DNA of 64,000 nucleotides, from assembly GCA_947495135.1 (NCBI GenBank), contig CANLXN010000005.1:62001-126000 (forward strand), in the 5' to 3' direction. Of the stretch, positions 50,751 to 59,336 are shown piece by piece. The stretch's first letter is position 1, and every line of letters begins with the position of its first letter. Under the pieces are notes generated by a model, which did not search any database, was not told where the DNA came from, and worked only from the letters and a program-made list of their open reading frames with translations. Source of the DNA: an uncultured Flavobacteriaceae bacterium. Its GTDB lineage: Bacteria; Bacteroidota; Bacteroidia; Flavobacteriales; Flavobacteriaceae. Position numbers and translations under genes: made by a program.

Positions 50751-50954
50751 TTAATTTTTGTGATTTCTTTTCGGAGCAAATTGCTCGATTATTGAGTTGT
50801 GGATTTTCCACTTTTTGTTTTGTTTAGACAAGATTGTAGGTCTACCCTTGTACTTATCTACTAGTTCAACTAAGCGGTACCTGATGGTTCTCTCGCTTAT
50901 GTCATACAGCTCCATTATATCTGCGGTGCTGTAATAGGTTTTAAATTTTCTCAT
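50751..50954 (-). CDS. Small helix-turn-helix protein
   Basis: This 67-residue protein has a MerR/HTH_17-like helix-turn-helix (YYSTADIMELYDISERTIRY, then RLVELVDKYKGRPTIL) and a basic tail. It is divergent from the Cro/CI-type gene that heads the BREX operon, with 126 bp between their starts, so it may help control that region or act as an excisionase for the island. Confidence 0.65.
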   Translation of the reverse strand: MRKFKTYYSTADIMELYDISERTIRYRLVELVDKYKGRPTILSKQNKKWKIHNSIIEQFAPKRNHKN

Positions 50955-51080
50955 AATAATTACTGTTTATTATAAATATGCACGTGAACCAAAAAAGTCG
51001 TTTTTTAAAGAAAAAAAAGTGAAACAAGTCGTAAAGTCTTTTATCTTTACTGAAGTCAAACTTTAATTTTTTTTAAATAG

Positions 51081-51257
51081 ATGCTGAAAGATATCATAAA
51101 ATCCAAAGGACTAAAACAATCGTATCTCGCACAACGTATGGGTGTTAGCGTGGTTACAATGTCAAATTGGGTGAAGGAAAAATCTACGCCAAGTAAAAAG
51201 AATTTAGAAAAATTGAGCGAACTCCTAGAAGTTCCTATAAAAGACCTTGTGCATTAG
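51081..51257 (+). CDS. Cro/CI-type small regulator heading the BREX operon
   Basis: This 58-residue protein is almost only a Cro/CI HTH domain: KGLKQSYLAQRMGVSVVTMS then NWVKEKSTPSKKNLEKLSEL. Its stop TAG is followed immediately by the brxA ATG at 51258, with no spacer, so it is co-transcribed and probably translationally coupled with BREX. It likely autoregulates the operon; known BREX regulators of other hosts (BrxR) are larger WYL-type proteins. A TAnnTTTA box (51042-51049) lies upstream. Confidence 0.75.
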   Translation: MLKDIIKSKGLKQSYLAQRMGVSVVTMSNWVKEKSTPSKKNLEKLSELLEVPIKDLVH

Positions 51258-51851
51258 ATGGTGATAGAAAGTACATACGATTTTTCATTTACTGGTTTCT
51301 CATTACGTTTTAAAGAAATGGTAAAAGTTGCTACAGCTAGAACTCAATCTATAGAGTTCAATGCTGTGCAAGAAATAGGTAATGGTAATACTTCAACAAC
51401 TAAAAAGTTCTTGAACGAAATAAATAAACGTCTAAGTAGCCTTACTCAAGAGCAAATTGATTTATTTATCAATAGCGACTTACAGACTCAAAGGCAAATA
51501 GCATTCCTTTCGGTTTGTAAAGTACACGGCTATATAAGGGATTTTGTTATTGAGGTACTGCGTGAGAAGGTTCTTATTTATGATTATGAAATTTCAGAAG
51601 GTGAATATTTGTCTTTTCATAGAAGAAAGCTTGAGGTGCATTCAAAAATGAATGACTTTTCAGATTCTACCCACAAAAAAATCCGTCAAGTGTTATTTAA
51701 AATATTAGAACAATCTGGAATTATTGACGATACTAAGAACAGGCAGATTCAACCACAAATTTTAGATAACCACCTTATGAAGGTTATAGCAAATGATGAT
51801 AAAGAATGGCTCAAAATATTTTTTGTTAGTGATATGGATATTAATGGATAG
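51258..51851 (+). CDS. brxA: BREX protein BrxA (DUF1819)
   Basis: This 197-residue protein is mainly helical and matches the BrxA family (STYDFSFTGFSLRFKEMVKV near the start; RRKLEVHSKMNDFSDSTHKK and QPQILDNHLMKVIANDDKEW near the end). BrxA is a small DNA-binding-type core protein of type 1 BREX. It starts directly after the HTH gene and overlaps brxB by 8 bp. Confidence 0.88.
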   Translation: MVIESTYDFSFTGFSLRFKEMVKVATARTQSIEFNAVQEIGNGNTSTTKKFLNEINKRLSSLTQEQIDLFINSDLQTQRQIAFLSVCKVHGYIRDFVIEVLREKVLIYDYEISEGEYLSFHRRKLEVHSKMNDFSDSTHKKIRQVLFKILEQSGIIDDTKNRQIQPQILDNHLMKVIANDDKEWLKIFFVSDMDING

Positions 51852-52428
51852 TATAACCAACAAGTTTAAACACCTCTACGATGTTATATCATCAGATAGG
51901 TTTCTTAGTAAAGAAGCTTTAGGTGGTGAGATTCCGTTCTTTATCGCTGCGTACGAAGCTGAGCATCAACTTCAAGTAGACGATGCTACAAAACGATTGA
52001 TGAAAAAATTAGAGACCTCTGGTGTACCTGTCTTAGAAATCAATCTATACAATATTGCTTGTGAGATTTTGGAACAAGAAATAGGACTTGAAGAATTTTT
52101 TAGTATCGAAAAAGAGATGGATAAAGAAGAGTTCTTAGATGCTATACAATCAGTTTTAGAAATTCATCAGGTGCTTATGCCTAGAATTGACGGTTTGATA
52201 AAAGATTCGGATGCTAAAGTTTACTTTTTGACTGGGATAGGTTTAGTATTCCCTTTTATACGCTCGCATACCATCTTGAATAACTTACAAAGCATAGCAA
52301 AAGAATCACCTACGGTAGCATTTTTCCCTGGTGATTATAATGGTCATTCATTGAACTTATTCGGATTATTAAAGGATGACAACTATTACAGAGCATTTAA
52401 CATTGACAAAATAGAAGCAAAACAATGA
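51844..52428 (+). CDS. brxB: BREX protein BrxB (DUF1788)
   Basis: This 194-residue protein carries BrxB landmarks: GGEIPFFIAAYEAEHQLQVD near residue 28, KVYFLTGIGLVFPFIRSH near 135 and PTVAFFPGDYNGHSLNLFGL near 155. ATG 51844 was chosen because it overlaps the brxA stop by 8 bp; an upstream frame to 51793 lies wholly inside brxA. BrxB is required for phage exclusion, with an unknown mechanism. It overlaps brxC by 4 bp (ATGA). Confidence 0.88.
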   Translation: MDSITNKFKHLYDVISSDRFLSKEALGGEIPFFIAAYEAEHQLQVDDATKRLMKKLETSGVPVLEINLYNIACEILEQEIGLEEFFSIEKEMDKEEFLDAIQSVLEIHQVLMPRIDGLIKDSDAKVYFLTGIGLVFPFIRSHTILNNLQSIAKESPTVAFFPGDYNGHSLNLFGLLKDDNYYRAFNIDKIEAKQ

Positions 52429-55400
52429 TAATAAAAGACTTTTTCGAGAAGGATATCAATAGAAACATTGAAACAGTTATTAAAGCAGATGACCGTGACC
52501 AAATTTCTAATGAAGTAGAAGAATATGTTATTACTAACGAGATTGGAAAAAAAATACGAGACCTTTTCCAATCGTATAACAATTATAGTGGTGTTAATGG
52601 TGTTTGGATATCAGGATTTTTTGGAAGTGGTAAATCGCACTTGCTAAAAATCTTGTCTTACGTTTTTGAAAACAAAGAATTTGATGGTGCTCAAAGCGGT
52701 AAACTTTTTGCCGATAAAATTATCAATGACGAAATGCTTAAAGGTGATGTTTTAGCATCTACCAAAATTCCATCAGAATCTATTTTATTTAATATTGACC
52801 AGCAAGCTCAGATTACGAGTAAGGAAGACCCAAATGCAATATTATCTGTATTCTATAAGGTCTTCTATGACCACTTAGGCTTTTATGGCTCTAAAACTCC
52901 TGTAGCTGAGTTTGAGATGTGGCTAAATAGCGAAAGCAAATGGCAAACTTTTCAAGATACATATCTAGAAAAAAGCGGTAACAACTGGACGGAGGATAGA
53001 AGAAAATATTTTGCTCCAAAAGTAAAGCAGAAACTAGGAGAAGTTTTGGGAGAGCTGTTTGATGATGATGCTTCTAAGTACCAAAACATCATCGATACGA
53101 TGCGAAAAGACAGCACCTCATCTATAGAGGATTTCTGTGAACGTGTAAAGGAGTATATTTCAACCAAACCCAAAGGTTTCCGTTTAAACTTTTTTGTTGA
53201 TGAGGTTGGTCAATACATAAGTGACAACACTAAGTTGATGTTAAATCTTCAAACGGTTGCTGAGACGTTAGCCACCAGAACTAAAGGAAATTCTTGGATA
53301 CTGGTTACTTCTCAAGAAGATATGGAAAAGGTAGTTGGAGATATGAACAAAAGCCAACAAAATGACTTCTCTCGTATCCAAGCAAGATTTGCTATCAAAG
53401 TACCTTTAACTTCAGCAAATGTTGATGAGGTAATTGAAAAAAGACTATTAAGCAAGAATGAAGATGCGCAAAAGCAATTGATTGCTTCTTACAAACAGAC
53501 TAGTGCACAACTGGATACATTGTTATCTTTTTCAGAAGCTGGTGTACAGTTTAAAGGTTTTAATGATGCTTCAGATTTTGGAAATAAATTTCCATTTGTA
53601 CCCTATCAGTTTGACTTATTTCAGCAATGCCGAAGAGCACTTTCTACGCATAATGCTTTTCAAGGTAAACACGCATCTGTTGGTGAACGTTCTATGTTAG
53701 GCGTTTTTCAACAGGTGACCCAAACTATTGAAGATAAAGATGTACAAGCTTTGGTGAGTTTTGACCTAATGTATGAAGGAATTAGAAATGAACTTCGAGG
53801 TGAGATTCAAAGTTCAGTGATTATGGCAGAGCGCAATCTCGATAATCCCTTTGCCATTAAAGTATTGAAAGCTCTCTTTCTGGTGAAATATTTTGGAAAC
53901 TTTAAGACCACAAAAAGAAACGTATCAGTATTGCTTATCGATGATATTCAAGTTGACCTAAATGCTCACAATGAAAAGATTGATGAAGCACTAAATATTT
54001 TAGAAAATCAAAGTTATGTACAGCGTAATGGTGATGTATACGAGTTTTTGACAGATGATGAAAAGGACGTAGAAGAGGAAATTAAAAATACAGATATTGA
54101 TGACCAAGCCATTACACAGCTGCTTAAAGAATTGTTCTTTGATGAAATCATCCGTGATAATAAAATTAAGTTTTTAGACAATAAGCAGGATTACGATTTT
54201 ACGAATAAGATAGACGGTAGTTTACTAGGTAGAGAAAAAGAGTTGTTTATTGAAATCATCACAGAAAACTTTGCTGATTATGATAACGATACGTTTCATC
54301 AATCACAAACGATGGGTGCTACAGGTATGAAGCTTAAACTAGCTTCAAATGCCTTGTTTATGAAAGATTTAAAAATGTATTTGCGTACAAACAAGTATGT
54401 GAAACAAAATCAATCGACGACCAATCGTGTTGAGGTGAAACGCATACTGCAAGAAAAAGCACAACAAAATGCAGAGCGAAGACGCAACCTCATCTTAATG
54501 GCAAATGGTACACTGGCAGAAGCTACCGTGTTTATGAATGGTGGTAAGCACGAAATGGGTCACACTAAAGATGGTAAGACCAAAGTAATTAACGCATTTC
54601 AAGATTTAATAAAGCAGGTCTACCCTAATTTAAAAATGTTGGGTAGTTCATTGATTACAGAAGACGCTATTAGAAATACCATTCGTAGCACGCAAGATGA
54701 TTTATTTGGTACCGATGATAAAACTATTTCTGAAGCAGAGTCCGAAATACTAAGCTTCATAAAAAGACGTAAAAAGCAATCAGATAGAACCTCATTAAAC
54801 GACCTTAAAACGCATTTTACAAGAAAACCTTATGGTTGGTACCAAAATGCAATTTGGACGGTCACAGCTAAGCTTTACAAAAGAGGAAAGGTTGAAGTAA
54901 AACAAAATGCAAGTCTTCTTGAAGATGAGGATGTTCTTGATGCACTTATCAATAGTTCTAATTATGGTTCTACGCTGTTAGAACCGCAAACGGAAGTTGA
55001 CCCAAAACAACTCAAACACTTAAAAGAGTTATATGCAGATGCTTTTGATGAAACCTCTGGTCTTAAAGAAGCAAAAGATGTAGCAGTTGCTTTTAAAGGA
55101 AAAATTAAAGACTTATCAGGTGAGGTAAAGCAGCTGTATTATAGAAAAACTGACTTCCCGTTCTTGTCGGTTTTAGAAGGGTTTAGTGATAGATTACAGC
55201 GATTATCTGATAAAGATTATAAGTACTTCTTAACCAACATAAAGGAGTTTGAAGATGACTTGCTAGACAATAAAGAAGATTTGCTTGACCCTATCAAAAG
55301 TTTTATTAATGGCGAACAAGCTAATATTTATCTAGACATCAAAAAACTAGTTAATAGTAACACGGCAAACATAGATTACATTGATGGTGATGAGTTTGAA

Positions 55401-55922
55401 ACCTTAACCACACTCATCAATAGCAAAACACCCTATAAAGGAAATGCTATCCAGATAGCTAAAGCTGCAAAGGATAGTTTAACTAAAAAAGTAATTGCTG
55501 GAATTGACAACGAGAAGAAACAGTTTGATGAAAAACTAAACTTTATTTTCTCAGATTTAGAAAAAACAGATTCCTTCAAGAAGTTAACATCACCTCAACA
55601 AGATGAAATTAGGGATATCATTATTTCGCTTAAAGCGAAAGTAAAAGCAGAACGCTTCATTGGTAATATTCGTAATGAAATACGAAATGTAGAAGACAAT
55701 TTCTATAACGACCAGCTTAACCATATTGCAAAATTGCTTGCACCAAAAGATGAATCTGGAAAAGCAGCAGAACCAGAGGCGAAATACATACGAAAGAAAT
55801 CCATTCACGTAGATTTTCCAAAGCGTGAGTTAACCTCCGAAGAAGATGTATTAGCTTATACTGAAGCCTTAAAAGAAGCCTTTTTAGAGCGTATCAACCA
55901 GAATTTAAAGATTACCCTGTAA
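52425..55922 (+). CDS. brxC: BREX protein BrxC
   Basis: This 1165-residue ATPase has P-loop WISGFFGSGKSHLLKIL near residue 62 and FNIDQQAQITSKEDPNAILS-type BrxC segments, then FFVDEVGQYISDN (Walker B-like) near 255. The remainder is long and helical, as in other BrxC/PglY proteins. The length matches the family (~1200). It contains the palindrome TTTCGCTTAAAGCGAAA near its 3' end (55624). Its stop is directly followed by the pglX ATG. BrxC is a core ATP-dependent organiser of the complex. Confidence 0.92.
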   Translation: MIIKDFFEKDINRNIETVIKADDRDQISNEVEEYVITNEIGKKIRDLFQSYNNYSGVNGVWISGFFGSGKSHLLKILSYVFENKEFDGAQSGKLFADKIINDEMLKGDVLASTKIPSESILFNIDQQAQITSKEDPNAILSVFYKVFYDHLGFYGSKTPVAEFEMWLNSESKWQTFQDTYLEKSGNNWTEDRRKYFAPKVKQKLGEVLGELFDDDASKYQNIIDTMRKDSTSSIEDFCERVKEYISTKPKGFRLNFFVDEVGQYISDNTKLMLNLQTVAETLATRTKGNSWILVTSQEDMEKVVGDMNKSQQNDFSRIQARFAIKVPLTSANVDEVIEKRLLSKNEDAQKQLIASYKQTSAQLDTLLSFSEAGVQFKGFNDASDFGNKFPFVPYQFDLFQQCRRALSTHNAFQGKHASVGERSMLGVFQQVTQTIEDKDVQALVSFDLMYEGIRNELRGEIQSSVIMAERNLDNPFAIKVLKALFLVKYFGNFKTTKRNVSVLLIDDIQVDLNAHNEKIDEALNILENQSYVQRNGDVYEFLTDDEKDVEEEIKNTDIDDQAITQLLKELFFDEIIRDNKIKFLDNKQDYDFTNKIDGSLLGREKELFIEIITENFADYDNDTFHQSQTMGATGMKLKLASNALFMKDLKMYLRTNKYVKQNQSTTNRVEVKRILQEKAQQNAERRRNLILMANGTLAEATVFMNGGKHEMGHTKDGKTKVINAFQDLIKQVYPNLKMLGSSLITEDAIRNTIRSTQDDLFGTDDKTISEAESEILSFIKRRKKQSDRTSLNDLKTHFTRKPYGWYQNAIWTVTAKLYKRGKVEVKQNASLLEDEDVLDALINSSNYGSTLLEPQTEVDPKQLKHLKELYADAFDETSGLKEAKDVAVAFKGKIKDLSGEVKQLYYRKTDFPFLSVLEGFSDRLQRLSDKDYKYFLTNIKEFEDDLLDNKEDLLDPIKSFINGEQANIYLDIKKLVNSNTANIDYIDGDEFETLTTLINSKTPYKGNAIQIAKAAKDSLTKKVIAGIDNEKKQFDEKLNFIFSDLEKTDSFKKLTSPQQDEIRDIIISLKAKVKAERFIGNIRNEIRNVEDNFYNDQLNHIAKLLAPKDESGKAAEPEAKYIRKKSIHVDFPKRELTSEEDVLAYTEALKEAFLERINQNLKITL
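55624..55640. repeat. Palindrome TTTCGCTTAAAGCGAAA in brxC
   Basis: This 17-nt odd-centred palindrome is repeated exactly in pglZ at 60810-60826. Both are in the same coding frame and give ISLKAK. Confidence 0.6.
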
Positions 55923-58900
55923 ATGAACACAAACGCACTTAAAAAGTTTGCTCAAGAAGCTCGTATAAAAGTTGTTTCTCAAGTCGCTGCGAAGTTAGAT
56001 TATGTGTTAACCACAGACTCTGCGGTATTGCGTGAAAAAGAAGCACAGGTCAAAAAGCTTAAAGCCGAAATACAAAAGACCTCAAAAGCACAAGTTGTAG
56101 ATAAAGTTGCTTACACGTGGTTTAATAGGCTAATGGCGTTGCGTTTTATGGATGTAAATGATTATCAACCCATAAAGCTGATGGTCGTGACACCTAAAGA
56201 TGGCTACACACTACCAGAGTTATTAGACGAAGCCAAGCAAGGCAATATCCCAGACGAGCTACCTGTAGATACCAAACATATTTTTGAGTTACTAGATGGT
56301 ACCATACGTAGTAGCGATGCACAAAACGAAGCCTATAAAGAACTACTTATTGGTGCCTGTAACCACCTCAACACCATTTTTCCTTTTCTGTTTGAAAAGA
56401 TTAACGATTATGCGGAGTTACTCTTACCAGACGATTTAACCTCTGAGTTCTCTATAGTACAAGACATTAGAGAAGGAATGTCTACAGAGGATTGTGCTGA
56501 GGTAGAAATTATAGGTTGGCTCTACCAATTTTATATTTCTGAAGTAAACGAGCAGCTTATTAGCTCAAAAAAGAAATATAGAAAAAAAGATTTAGCACCA
56601 GCATCGCAATTGTTTACACCCAAGTGGATTGTGCAGTATATGGTAGATAATACCTTAGGGCAAGTTTGGGTAGAAATCAATCCTAATACTAAAGTGTTGG
56701 AAACTTTAGAGTATTACATCAAGCCCAGTTATCCTTTACAAGAGCGAGAGCAAAAAAGTATTGAAGATATCAAGTTCTTTGAACCTTGCGTAGGTTCTGG
56801 TCACATTTTGTCTTACGCATTTGATGTATTTTATAAAATGTATGAAGAACAAGGGTACAATCCTTCTGAAATATCGCAACTCATCATTGAGAAGAACCTA
56901 TATGGTGTGGACATAGACCCACGTGCAGCACAACTAGCATCATTTGTTTTAATGATGAAAGGAAGACAAAAGCATAGAAGATTTTTAAGAGCTGTAGAAA
57001 AGAATAATTTGCAAACCAACATCTCATTTTATCAAGACTTTGAGTTTGATGGAAAATTTAGCAACGCTACTGCTTTAGGTTCTCTAATTCATGTAACTGA
57101 AGAGGAAGCAAACGCTTATGAAGTAGATGCAACATCTTTGTTTGGTGACAGACAAAAAGAAGTACAAAAATTATACAAGCTCTTAGGGCAAAAATATGAT
57201 GTGGTGGTTACTAATCCACCATACATAAGTGCTTCAAGGATGGAAGCGAGTTTAAAAGAATATGTGGCTAATAAATATCCAGCAACAAAATCTGACTTAT
57301 TTGCAACATTTATTTTAAGGTGTTTAGAGTTGTCTAATAGCGATGGATTAACGGGTTATATGACACCTTTTGTATGGATGTTTATCTCGAGTTACGAGAA
57401 ATTGAGAGTAGAAATTATAGATAAGCATTTCATTAATAATTTGATACAGCTTGAATACTCTGGATTTGATGGAGCTACTGTCCCTATTTGCACATTTACA
57501 TTAAGAAATCAATTGATTGAAAACGCTGAAGGAAGCTACATCCGATTGAGTGATTTTAAGGGTGCTCAAAATCAAGCACCAAAAACATTAGAAGCTATTC
57601 ATAACAATGATTGTGAGTGGTTTTACACAACAAAACAAGATGATTTACAAAAAATACCAGGAAACCCAATAGGATATTGGGCTACACAAGGTGATTTGAA
57701 TGCGTATAGTAATAACAGTAAAATATCTGATTATGCAGACCCTAGACAAGGACTCGCTACGGGAGATAACAACAGGTTTTTACGTTTTTCATTTGAAGTT
57801 GAAAATAAAGATGTCCTAAATGAGACTAATAAATGGGTACCTTGTTCTAAAGGTGGAAGCTACAGAAAATGGTATGGTAATGTAGATTTAGTTATTAATT
57901 GGAAGAATAATGGTTATGATTTAAAAAACTTTTTAAACTCGGATGGAAAACTGAGGTCAGTATTAAGAAATAAGTCATATTATTTTAAACAAAATGGTAT
58001 GACTTGGTCAACTATCTCCTCAAGTAAGGCTTCTTTTAGATTTTTTGATAAAAATTGGCTTTTTGAATCAAAAGGTTCTGTCTGCTTTCCAAAAAATCCA
58101 GATGATTTTTATCAATTATTAGGTTTTCTAAATTCGTCTCTGGTCAATAGATTTCTAAAAGTATTATCTCCAACATTAGATTTTCACGAAGGGCCAGTGG
58201 GTAGAATTCCTTACTCTCCAGTGAAATTTGCTAATATAGAAGAATCAGTAAAAAAATGTATTTCAGTATCTAAAATAGAATGGAACTCAAGAGAAACCAG
58301 TTGGGATTTTGAGAAAAACGAGTTGCTAAAGCACCAAGCAGATACCCTGGAAGATTCCTTTGACCTATACCAACATTACTGGACAAACAAATTTTTCCAA
58401 CTACATAAAAATGAAGAAGAACTTAACAAGCAATTTATAGACATCTATGGTTTGCAAGATGAACTTACACCAGAGGTGCCACTAGAAGATATTACCATCT
58501 TAAAAGAAGAAACAGACATTATAAATGGTGAGCTAGTTTTTGATGCTAAAGAAGTATTGATACAATTTATAAGCTATGCTGTAGGTTGTATGTTTGGGCG
58601 TTACAGCTTTGATAAAGAAGGTTTAATCTTAGCCAATCAAGGAGAAACGCTAGAAGACTACCTCAAAGCTGTCGGGTCGAGCGCAGTCGAGACCTCATTC
58701 TTGCCAGACGATGACAACATCATTCCAATACTAGATGATGAATGGTTTGAAGATGACATTGTAGGTCGTTTCTACGAGTTCTTAAAAGTCACTTTTGGCG
58801 AAAGCCAGTTTGAAAAAAATCTTGTTTTTGTAGAAGATAGCATTGGTAAAGACATCCGTAAATTCTTTGTAAAAGACTTTTATAACGACCATATAAAACG

Positions 58901-59336
58901 TTATAAAAAACGTCCTATCTACTGGATGTTTTCATCACCCAAAGGAGCGTTCAACGTGCTCGTTTATATGCACCGTTACACACCAGATACCTTGAACCAA
59001 ATTCTTAATGGCTACCTAGTAGAATACAGAGAAAAGCTCAATACACGTATGGAGCACCTAGACCATCTAATTGAGTCTGGTACTTCTAGCGAGCAAACCA
59101 AAGCAGCCAAAGAAAAAGACAAGCTCAAATTAGTACTCATAGAATTGCAAGAATATGAACGTGAGGTATTATATCCTCTCGCTACAGAGCGTATAGCCAT
59201 AGACCTAGATGATGGAGTTTTAGTCAATTACAATAAGTTTGGTAACGCTATTAAAGAAGTAAAAGGCTTAAACGATAAGAAAACAAAAGAAAAGGTGATG
59301 AAGTTTGACTGGATTGATATAACAACAATACGATGA
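55923..59336 (+). CDS. pglX: BREX adenine methyltransferase PglX
   Basis: This 1137-residue class I SAM-dependent N6-adenine DNA methyltransferase has motif I FFEPCVGSGHILSYAFDVF near residue 285, acidic VDIDPRAAQLASFVL and catalytic motif IV VVVTNPPYISASRM near 430. The C-terminal half (target recognition) continues to residue 1137, in the usual length range. It marks the host genome and supplies the specificity of BREX. A REP-like 20-nt sequence (58675-58694) is inserted in frame, giving GSSAVETS. It overlaps pglZ by 4 bp. Confidence 0.93.
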   Translation: MNTNALKKFAQEARIKVVSQVAAKLDYVLTTDSAVLREKEAQVKKLKAEIQKTSKAQVVDKVAYTWFNRLMALRFMDVNDYQPIKLMVVTPKDGYTLPELLDEAKQGNIPDELPVDTKHIFELLDGTIRSSDAQNEAYKELLIGACNHLNTIFPFLFEKINDYAELLLPDDLTSEFSIVQDIREGMSTEDCAEVEIIGWLYQFYISEVNEQLISSKKKYRKKDLAPASQLFTPKWIVQYMVDNTLGQVWVEINPNTKVLETLEYYIKPSYPLQEREQKSIEDIKFFEPCVGSGHILSYAFDVFYKMYEEQGYNPSEISQLIIEKNLYGVDIDPRAAQLASFVLMMKGRQKHRRFLRAVEKNNLQTNISFYQDFEFDGKFSNATALGSLIHVTEEEANAYEVDATSLFGDRQKEVQKLYKLLGQKYDVVVTNPPYISASRMEASLKEYVANKYPATKSDLFATFILRCLELSNSDGLTGYMTPFVWMFISSYEKLRVEIIDKHFINNLIQLEYSGFDGATVPICTFTLRNQLIENAEGSYIRLSDFKGAQNQAPKTLEAIHNNDCEWFYTTKQDDLQKIPGNPIGYWATQGDLNAYSNNSKISDYADPRQGLATGDNNRFLRFSFEVENKDVLNETNKWVPCSKGGSYRKWYGNVDLVINWKNNGYDLKNFLNSDGKLRSVLRNKSYYFKQNGMTWSTISSSKASFRFFDKNWLFESKGSVCFPKNPDDFYQLLGFLNSSLVNRFLKVLSPTLDFHEGPVGRIPYSPVKFANIEESVKKCISVSKIEWNSRETSWDFEKNELLKHQADTLEDSFDLYQHYWTNKFFQLHKNEEELNKQFIDIYGLQDELTPEVPLEDITILKEETDIINGELVFDAKEVLIQFISYAVGCMFGRYSFDKEGLILANQGETLEDYLKAVGSSAVETSFLPDDDNIIPILDDEWFEDDIVGRFYEFLKVTFGESQFEKNLVFVEDSIGKDIRKFFVKDFYNDHIKRYKKRPIYWMFSSPKGAFNVLVYMHRYTPDTLNQILNGYLVEYREKLNTRMEHLDHLIESGTSSEQTKAAKEKDKLKLVLIELQEYEREVLYPLATERIAIDLDDGVLVNYNKFGNAIKEVKGLNDKKTKEKVMKFDWIDITTIR
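58675..58694. repeat. REP-like sequence inside pglX
   Basis: GGTCGAGCGCAGTCGAGACC is an imperfect palindrome and resembles a dispersed repeat I recall from flavobacterial genomes. It lies in frame in the pglX C-terminal region. A related, weaker copy is in traN (11094-11110). Confidence 0.5.
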
